Below are positions 56,529-64,000 of a stretch of 64,000 bases of DNA, piece by piece (position 1 is the stretch's first letter; each line of letters starts with the position of its first letter). A program made the position numbers and the translations under genes. The notes beneath the pieces were generated by a model. The model made no database searches. It was given only the letters and a program-made list of their open reading frames with translations, and had not been told where the DNA came from. Source of the DNA: Linanthus parryae (Eukaryota > Streptophyta > Magnoliopsida > Ericales > Polemoniaceae); contig JALGPY010000001.1 of assembly GCA_023055425.1 (NCBI GenBank), positions 117,037,057 to 117,101,056 of the forward strand. The letters run 5' to 3'.

Positions 56529-57830
56529 CTTATAGTAAGCAAGACCATCCTTTTCCTCCGTTCCAGGCTCCTCTGGTTTCAGTTTTCTTTCTGTTCTATT
56601 TCTTCAGTCATATTCATTCAATTCATTTTCTATAGCTAGTCAAATGTGCATGGCGTCTCGAAAGAGTCATTGTTTGCTTTATTCTTTTGCAGATTCTACG
56701 ACATGAACGGAACCCACTTAACCTGGTCTGCAGATTCTAACCATTTCCCACTTAACAATGTCTACAAGAAACACAATTAATCACCTTATCAGTTGTGAGT
56801 TTTTGGCTTTGGTATAGCAGGTCTTGCTGATCTTGAAGTAACCGAAACAACAAACATGTTGAACTTCATCAAAATGATACCAAAAATGAAAAAATGAGAA
56901 AACACACAATCAAGAGCCCTATGTCCATCTTTCATCCCCGTACCAGGTACTAATTACCAATACCATGTATATTATCGAACCCCAATTCCCTAACAATTTT
57001 ACTCAGACAAGGGCGGATGAAGGAAGTTAGAAAGTACTGGCGCACAATCATAGGTTTTAAATAAAGGTGGGACATTTCATAATTTTACCAATGCACTACT
57101 AAAATTTGTGTTAAAAAGAGGGTACTAACAGTGTTGTTTTTTTCAAAAGTAGGGTGTGACACGAGACCCAGCATGCCGCACTCTAAATCTCTTTGTCAAC
57201 ATGGGCCAAGTAGTTGACTTACCACCAGCATATTCTTTGGTTGGAAGATTCTAAAATTTTCCCCGGTATGGTGTATCTTCATATTTGAAGTAGTGAACAC
57301 CTACAAGATAAAAGGTCGTCCCAATACGTTATACAAATACAGTCACAAAGTATGCTATGCAAGAAATGACGGAGCCATTATCAGTAACTTAGGCAAATCA
57401 ATTCTCAAACCATGACCAACAAATTAGGCCAGCCGTGTATATATCTAATAAGATGGAGTATAATGTATGCCAAATTGGTATACAAAATGATCATTGTTTC
57501 AGTAATCACAATCGAACACCACTAAACTACCAGAACAAGTACTTTATCCCGAATAGACACAGCTCGAAGAAACAAGAAATCTTAATTGTGGTTTAACATA
57601 AATTACAGATCCCCCTCCGTGGGTGTTGTGAAACACAATACGATACTGTATTGATAGTTAAATTACAACAAGTGGTTTTTATCACGGACTCATGGCTTTG
57701 TTTGCTTAAACTATTAAAATTATTGCATGTCAGTTCATGAATCTTGAGCACTTACGACTCTGTTCTTCGTCCTTTTCTTACTACTACTACTTGCTACTCT
57801 AGAACAATAATATTTCTGAGATTCCATCCA
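56529..57830. other. Host sequence between units, no gene seen
   Basis: A/T-rich DNA without a supported reading frame. From about 57420 it matches the copy 1 upstream unit (27930 onward), including ATACAAAATGATCA and AAGAAACAAGAAATCT. Confidence 0.6.
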
Positions 57831-58128
57831 CTCGTCCTATTAACTAATAATGGAAAAAGTCATTAATCACTAAAACGACAAACTCCATACATATGAATGT
57901 GAGATCAGATCTACTCGTATTAACTAATAGTAATGGAAAGTGGAAACAGTCTTACCTACTTCATATACTATTATAATCAGGGAAGCATTATTGTTTATAA
58001 GATTTCATATTCAACATCATAACATATTGAAGCACCACTGGATCCATTAGTGTTTATCCTATGAAAATAAGTTCTGATGATGGAACAACAAGCAGAGCAA
58101 AGTAGAGAGGAAGTGACATCTGTATGTA

Positions 58129-58364
58129 TAGAAGATATGACAAATGAACCTAAACCCCTATGCAGTTTACCATTTGTAACCCTGAACCTCCAACAGTTTC
58201 AATTTCACCGGAAAACCCGCTGCAGTTTGCATTTTGGGCCCAATAGCCTTCAATTATTAACGGGGTTCACTTTTCTTAACAGCAATATTGGTATTTTTGT
58301 ATAGGGGTTAGGGTCATGAATAGTAAACTGCATAGGGGTTTAGGGTCTTTTGTCCTAGAAGATA
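58129..58364. mobile_element. Mutator-type MITE inserted in the leader of hairpin copy 6
   Basis: The 218-bp body (58138-58355) has termini TGACAAATGAACCTAAACCC and, reading inward from the right, GGACAAAAGACCCTAAACCC. Inverted similarity holds for about 35 bases and includes CCCCTATGCAGTTTAC. It is flanked by a perfect 9-base duplication, TAGAAGATA, at 58129-58137 and 58356-58364, the hallmark of MULE insertion. Confidence 0.85.
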
Positions 58365-58690
58365 ATCACGGATCAGCTCACCATCAAGTCTCAAACAGAT
58401 GGTCCAGCCCATTTGGTCATGAAGCACACCTACTGTTCAAACCCAAGTCTCCTCAGCTCTTGTTATAAGCCCATTCTCTAATATAAGGGCATTACTGTGT
58501 TTTCCAGCATTGTACTTAATCTAATCCTTTTCACCCGTTAGATCTTAGACCGTTGGTTTCCTACCGTTGATCATACGCTATATGTTCCGTATTCTCAGAT
58601 TAGGGTTTCATTATATGAATGTAAATATACAGAATTCATTCTTGTTCTCTCCGCCGCTTTCTCCATGTTCTTCATTTTCTGTTGAATTCT
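58365..58690. other. Unexplained insert in hairpin copy 6 leader
   Basis: About 325 bases that are absent from the other copies lie between the MITE and the resumption of the shared leader (AGAAGAGAGAGTCAGAGAGA at 58692). It might be a solo LTR or another insert. Clear TG/CA ends were not found. Confidence 0.5.
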
Positions 58691-58731
58691 TTCAGAAGAG
58701 AGAGTCAGAGAGAAGTGGTTTACACTGTGAA

Positions 58732-58840
58732 TGACCATCAAATACTTGTCGTTGTAAGAACATTGTATACTTAAACATCTTATATACTCAAACTCCTCAA
58801 CATAAGATATTGTTACAACAACAAAGTACTTGATGTTTGA
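58732..58840 (+). ncRNA. MIR-like hairpin, copy 6
   Basis: The 5' arm CATCAAATACTTGTCGTTGT, then AAGAACAT, pairs with the 3' arm ATAAGATATTGTTACAACAA, then CAAAGTACTTGATG. Its upstream TATA region is changed (TCCTATGAAAATAAG at about 58057). Its leader carries about 550 bases of inserts, so it is probably not expressed like the others. Confidence 0.5.
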
Positions 58841-59350
58841 CAAACATGCTGGAAAATTACTCATGGCTGGGTTAACAGAACAATGGGGGTTTTAGATGAA
58901 CAACCCAGTTTTTTGTATTAACTGATGTAGAACTCGATAAACTTCTTTATGATTTTGTGGACTGTTTATTTACTGTCCTGTCATTGTACAATGATTTTTG
59001 AAGGACTGTTTAAATTTTCTGTTTAGAATCTGGGTTAATTTTTGACGTAACTTAAATGAAATGTGTTTACACTATGCCATGTGTAATCCACTACTGAATG
59101 TGTCACATTTTCCGGAGAGTCGCAGTGCTTTATCAAGGATAAAGTGGTAAAACCCCTCATATGTTTAATAAAGCACATATTTTGTTCATGAAGAACCAGG
59201 AGAAATGTAGTACTACTACTACATGATACAGATACACTTTAGTTATAAAATTCAGATACCGACATCGTTACTTATTGATATTGAACCAGCTGTCTCTGCC
59301 TTTTTTTTTTGTTTCTTGTCCTACAATATATGAGCTTGCCTTTCTTTCCC

Positions 59351-59358
59351 TATAAATA
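59351..59358 (+). promoter_or_regulatory. TATA box of hairpin copy 7
   Basis: TATAAATA in CTTTCCCTATAAATAAATC, with the shared leader after it (AACAAGCAGAGCAAAATAGA). Confidence 0.65.
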
Positions 59359-59470
59359 AATCAGTTGTAATGATAGAACAAGCAGAGCAAAATAGAGAGG
59401 AAGGGAGATCTGTATATATCTACATAAAGAGAGAGTCACGCAGACGGGGGAAAGTGATTCTACCATATTG

Positions 59471-59596
59471 AGTAAACATTACATATTTGTTGTTCCAGCA
59501 ACTTCTTTTACACATACTTATACTGAAACATCTTATATGTTTCTCCGACTTCTCTGTATAAGATGATGTTAGAACAACAAGTATATGATGTTTGAC
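59471..59596 (+). ncRNA. MIR-like hairpin, copy 7
   Basis: The 5' arm AAACATTACATATTTGTTGT, then TCCAGCAACTTCTT, pairs with the 3' arm AGATGATGTTAGAACAACAA, then GTATATGATGTTT. The loop is longer (about 50 bases), with a direct insertion of TACACATACTTA. The downstream GAATTGCTCATGGCTCGGG block is shared. Confidence 0.55.
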
Positions 59597-59699
59597 AAAC
59601 ATGATGGGGAATTGCTCATGGCTCGGGTAACACAACCGGAGGAAACAAAGGCACGACGTATTCAATCGTCTACCTTGTTTGAATCAAAGTGATACGGTA

Positions 59700-59890
59700 C
59701 TCCCTCCATCCTAATTGTTTGGTCTCATATTCTATTTTCCGTTGTCCCAAAAAAGTTCCTCACTCTCATTTCAACTTGTAATATTGTAATTTTTTCAGCT
59801 TGCCTTTAAAAGAGTATGAATAAAATCATCAATAAGTTGAAAAATGAGAGTACAAGTAAATGACATGGTAAAGATTTAATGAAAATGTAG
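59700..59890. mobile_element. One end of a Stowaway/mariner-like MITE
   Basis: TACTCCCTCCATCCTAATTGTTTGG is a common Stowaway-type terminus. It interrupts the tail of hairpin copy 7. The matching right end was not found, so the element is partial or diverged. Confidence 0.5.
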
Positions 59891-60493
59891 AAGTGCAGCA
59901 ACAATCCAATAGACCGTGCCTGCGTTGGTTAACTGGTTGGACTTGACGGTCCATACCGGTCCGGTTTCTAAAGCTGTGCCTGAAACAGTTGGTGGAAATC
60001 AGAAAACTCTGCAACCACAAAGCTCGTGTGAACCAGAAAATTCTTCAAAGTCTTGCTAAGTTCCAGTTTAAGTTTCTTCAACTTTGTTTATCATTTACTC
60101 CTTGATTTCATTCACATCAAACACAAATAACATTACTCTGTAATTAAAAGTTGAAATGATATGTGTTAAAATATGTTCATACGTCCAAAATTTTCTCTTT
60201 CATATTTTAGGAACATAATTCATAAGGCTTCTTTTTTGACAAGTACATGGAACATCATATAATCCAATTCTAATTTCTAACATAAAATACAGAACTCCCC
60301 TCTGCCGCTGCAGTGAAACAATACATTACAGCATTTATGTTTAAATAACTACAAGTGGTTTCATCACGAACTCACTGTTTTGTTTGCTTAAACTACTATT
60401 ATTATTGCATGTCAGTGTTTTGTACTCTTCTTTCTCCTAATTGCTACTCTAGAACTACATTAAATATTTCTGAGATTCCATCCACTTGTCGTA

Positions 60494-60530
60494 TCTATAT
60501 ATATATAAAAGCAGACAAGTGCTCAGGTTG
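60494..60530 (+). mobile_element. Helitron-like 5' end
   Basis: TCTATATATATATAAAAGCA begins right after an A in the host motif CCACTTGTCGTA. In other units that motif goes on TTAACTAATAAT. Helitrons start with TC and insert between A and T, as here. No matching CTRR 3' end with hairpin was found to the right, so its extent is unknown. Confidence 0.5.
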
Positions 60531-62126
60531 AACCTTAGATTGCCATGTGTCAGATCATTTTCATTGTAGTTATGCCATGTATGTTCCTAAGTGGAAGATG
60601 AGTCATACAAAATCCAAGGAAATAATGACATGTCATATTGAATATCCAATTAAATCATATTAGTTACAAACAATAATGAGTATGTAGTGGTTAAAATGAT
60701 ATACTAATTGCTTGGTTTATGGATGTAACTGCTGACCATTTATAGTCCAATAGATTACTTTAATTTCTACCTGGTGCATAGAACATGTGAATATGCGAAA
60801 GCCTAATGCAGAATTAGAATTCTAGATTTGTTTAATGGACTAATGGAGAAGAAATATGTGTTGAAGGCAAAAGGTATATTCACATCTTTGTGTATGCATC
60901 CATATGTTTCTTTTTACAAGTTCTTTTTTCTTTCATTCTTTTCGTTTGTTTATGTTATTTTGTAAAATCAACTATATACTACAGAATCTACAACTACCAT
61001 GTTTTCAACAATTAGCGCCTCCGATTTACCGTCTTCAGAGATTTTATCTATATTGACCCCTATGTTTGTCAATGGTTTTATTATGTTTTAATTTTACTTG
61101 AGTGATTTTTTTTTCTTATTTTTTTCGAGGGATTACTTTCATATAAACTACAAACTAAATTAAAATTTAAAGGTGGATACTCTTCTTTCTCCAAATCTCA
61201 GGCACTTGAATGTTGAGAGACGTATGGTAATCATAATTGTGTGTACTGGACTAATTTTATTTTGCGTGAATTGTTTATTTTCATAAGAAATTACAATTAT
61301 TTTATTTCTCGAACTACAATTTTCTTATGGTACTGAATTATAATCATAATTGTGGGAACCAGACCTATGGGTTAGGTTTTTGAGAACTAAAATCGTCAAT
61401 TTGAATATCAATGTTAATTTGGGAAGATTATATGTTTGATATTTGGCCATAAGCTCGATAATACTCTACTATTGTAGTCTTGGCAAACTAATCTGAACCC
61501 TCACATGTTACCATCATAAACCTGACTCCAATTCTGTTATCATAGGTAACATAACTTGAGAACCTAAGAATTTTGCTTTACTCAATGCCCTCGCTGGCTT
61601 CTCTTCCAAATTTCTTTCCACATAGAGTTTTGTCCATGACTGATCATGGACATTGCAGAGATTCATTGATTAGATGAGAAAAATTGACCCTTCTTATGTT
61701 GCATAAGATAAATTTCCTTTTTCTTCTTATAATTCATTTCTCCGGGGGTAAAGAGAGGATTTTGGATTTTTTTTTTTCGCAATTCCAGATGTTTGCTTGA
61801 ATTCCTAATTTCTTCTTGGAAGGCTGAATTATTTGGTAGGATTTTTGATTTTTTAGAAGAATTCGGGATATCTTTTGGGGGATTTTGGATTACTTTGGGT
61901 AATATTGGACTGTAAGAAAATGCTAATTTTACAAACAAAATATCAATACTAATTAATAATCTATAATATTCAATCACGCCAGATAAAATGAGATTTTGAG
62001 CTAAACATCTCACTTAATTTTGCTCATCCAAACAGCCCCAGTAATGGTTGGTGTCATATTTGTAAAGATTAAATAAACAATTTTGGTCGACTTTGACCGG
62101 TGATTTGAGGTGTGAATATGTGAATA
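60531..62126. other. A/T-rich sequence without recognisable gene
   Basis: It contains the first copy of the roughly 650-bp direct repeat (60776-61430). At about 62013-62041 the sequence CATCCAAACAGCCCCAGTAA looks like a MITE terminus. Short open frames here have no family features. Confidence 0.5.
60776..61430. repeat. Direct repeat of about 650 bp, copy 1
   Basis: From GCATAGAACATGTGAATATG to the area of GGTTTTTGAGAACTAAA. Copy 2 is at 62449-63085. Shared markers include CTTTCATTCTTTTCGTTTGT and GGCACTTGAATGTTGAGAG. The copies differ at about one base in eight by eye, so the duplication is old. Confidence 0.8.
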
Positions 62127-62355
62127 CTAGCATTGGTGCCCACGCGATGCGTGGAAAGTAAAAACAATAATGTAAGAGAAATTATTAGATATTAGATAAT
62201 GTATGTGAATTTCACAAAATAAATAAATAATTAGAACATGGGGGAGAGAGTTGTAAGTTGTAACTTCCATGATCTTACTACTGTAATGAGGGTATTTTTG
62301 AAAGTACAAAAGTTTCACAAAAAACTGAGGTGTGTGCATATATTATTTGTATAGA
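62127..62355 (-). mobile_element. Small non-autonomous Helitron, complete
   Basis: On the minus strand it begins TCTATACAAATAATATATGC (at 62355) and ends with a hairpin CCACGCATCGCGTGG, then GCACCAATG and CTAG (at 62127). The flanking bases are A on the left (62126) and T on the right (62356). The host reads GTGAATA-TGCGAA without it, the same as GTGAATATGCGAA at about 60790 and 62460. All Helitron rules (TC, CTRR, 3' hairpin, A-T site, no duplication) are met. 229 bp, no coding capacity. Confidence 0.88.
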
Positions 62356-62448
62356 TGCGAATTACCTGGTGTCATATTACCTGGTGTCATATTTTAATGT
62401 GTTCTATTTCCTGGTGAATATGTGAATATGTTCTCTTTCTCCTGGTGT

Positions 62449-63085
62449 GCATAGAACATGTGAATATGCGAAAGCCTAATGCAGAATTATAATTCTAGAT
62501 TTGTTTAATGCCCTAATCGAGAGAAAAAAAAAGTGTTGAAGGCCATAGGAAAATTCACAAATTTGTGCATGCAACCATATATTTTTTTTGTACATGTTTT
62601 TTTTCTTTCATTCTTTTCGTTTGTTTATGTTATTTCGTCAAATCAACTGTATACTACAGAGTCTACAACTATCCATGTTTGCAACAATTAGCTCTCCCCT
62701 TTTACTGTCTTCAGAGATTTTAGCAATATCGACTTATGTGTTCGTCAAAGGTTTTATTATATTTTTATTTTACTTGAGTGATTTTTTTTCTTTTCTTTTT
62801 TTTTCGTTCGAGAGATTACTTTCACAGAAACTACAAACTACATTAAAACTTTACAACTGGATAGTTTCATTTATCCAAATCTCAGGCACTTGAATGTTGA
62901 GAGCCCGATTGTAATCATAATTGTTGAAAGTGGACTTATTTTATTTTGAGTGAATTGTTTATTTCCATAAAAAACTGCAATTATTTCATTTTTCGGAATA
63001 TAATTTTCTTATGGTGCTGGAGTATAATCATAATTTTGAGAACCAGAACGATAATTTAGGTTTTGAGAACTAAATTCGTTAATTT
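62449..63085. repeat. Direct repeat of about 650 bp, copy 2
   Basis: Counterpart of 60776-61430 in the same orientation. T-runs are longer here (62580-62610, 62780-62805). No protein gene is supported in either copy. Confidence 0.8.
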
Positions 63086-64000
63086 GAATATCGATGTTAA
63101 TTTGTTAGCGCATGAATCGACAGGTAGAACATAAACTATCATACGCGATTGTTTCATCAGTTGGTAACATAAAGTTGTTTATATACTGTTTTATCGTGTT
63201 AGAGTTAAACTGTTTTCGATTGTAATATACCGTTAACATTTTCGTGCTATGGTTGTTCAGTAAGACTCTGGACCTTCATGTGCCAAAGGAAGTGCTCATA
63301 CATACTTTTTCATTGTCTTTCCTCAAAACAGTAACGATCACAATACTCTCTATGAATTTGTTTTTTAATCGATTATTTTGTAAAAAATACAAATAACATA
63401 ATTAATAATAAAATTTCTCAAAAATTATAATTAATAGTAAAGGATCGGGTATGTTGAATCAAACGGATTAACATTTCTGATTACAAAACCACTGCACAAT
63501 GCCGTGGATCTAAATCCAATCTTCCAAATCCATTGGCCCCCAAGATAAGACCACACTGCCGATTCAAGGAGTATTGGTGCGTCCCTAACTGGAACGTTGT
63601 GAGCCTCGCGCCAAAATGGTTCTGTTTGGACCATAGATAACTTTTAGTATTCACTATTTCTTAATCGTATTGTTATGTTAGTTCAACCTATAACTGTTGC
63701 CTATTTTGTATGAAGAACCCTAACTAAAAGTTATAAGTTATTTGTGCAGTAGTATATTTACAATTGCTGTTCCGAGAGACATATGTATGACGGAAACCTT
63801 GAGTGATGATATCTCAATGAAACTAGAAGCAAAAAGTGTTACTGATTTCACAACTTTCAAGCTTATAAAATATGGAGATCTAATAGCCAAAGATTTAAGA
63901 AGTGTGTGTCCTTCAAATCACGAAAAAGTTACTATGATTACTTTCAATATTCAAGTATCAAATTTATGTAATACCGCACCGATCAAATAAATATGTTTAT
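63086..64000. other. Right edge, no confident gene
   Basis: A short + frame at 63742-63990 (MCSSIFTIAVPRDICMTETL...) and a minus frame at 63634-63431 with VWSYLGGQWIWKIGF show no family features I recognise. The + frame could be part of an exon that lies in a longer gene, but flanking splice sites cannot be judged at the window edge. Confidence 0.4.

Noticed and set aside
62588..62893. Phe/Ser-rich frame of 101 codons
   Set aside because: T-rich sequence inside a duplicated block. The other copy at about 60910-61220 has no equivalent frame.

Overview
This window is a stretch of a flowering-plant nuclear genome, probably a eudicot. The evidence is a Ty3/gypsy chromovirus primed by initiator-Met tRNA, two Tat-lineage Ty3/gypsy elements carrying a second (archaeal-type) RNase H, Ty1/copia pieces, an L1-type LINE, Stowaway-, hAT- and Mutator-like MITEs, Helitron ends, and short GT-AG introns in A/T-rich surroundings. 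I see no intact single-copy host protein gene. The species cannot be named from the sequence.

Positions 1-27600 are a nest of retroelements. A broken copia RT/RNase H and its 3' LTR (1-1205) abut, head to head, a copia gag on the minus strand (1918-1215). That gag is split by a 25.5-kb chromovirus (E1, 1919-27452, 5-bp target duplication TGATT). E1 is itself split at its integrase C-terminus by a Tat element (E2, 9895-24747, target duplication GTGCC). The rest of the copia gag, with its tRNA-Met primer site, resumes at 27453-27600. Unusually, the two 2.2-kb LTRs of E1 are inverted relative to each other.

Positions 30227-47365 hold a 5'-truncated LINE on the minus strand, with a 15-bp target duplication and a poly(A) tail. 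It is split by a second Tat element of the E2 family (E3, 31948-46757). E2 and E3 share one plan: LTR, gag-protease, a shared in-frame UGA, RT, RNase H, archaeal RNase H and integrase, a tandem-repeat array, then a five-exon gene on the opposite strand encoding a plant mobile domain (PMD) protein, a polypurine tract and LTR. Both copies carry nonsense mutations, and E3 also has frameshifts. Their LTR pairs differ by only about 2% by hand count, so both insertions are recent.

Positions 27900-30226 and 47366-60490 are the older host DNA. They are built from repeated copies of one unit: a conserved promoter with a TATAAATA box, an A/G-rich leader, a long imperfect hairpin of about 95-125 nt and, in three copies, a second 60-nt hairpin. 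Seven copies of the first hairpin are visible (28.7, 52.0, 53.4, 53.7, 55.5, 58.8 and 59.5 kb). This looks like a tandemly duplicated MIR-like (hairpin RNA) locus family. I do not recognise the mature sequence, and it is my best candidate for an undescribed system. The cluster has been broken up by the LINE/E3 nest, MULE derivatives, Stowaway MITEs and others.

Positions 60494-64000 hold a Helitron-like 5' end, a duplicated block of about 650 bp and a small complete non-autonomous Helitron (62127-62355). No confident protein gene is seen there.
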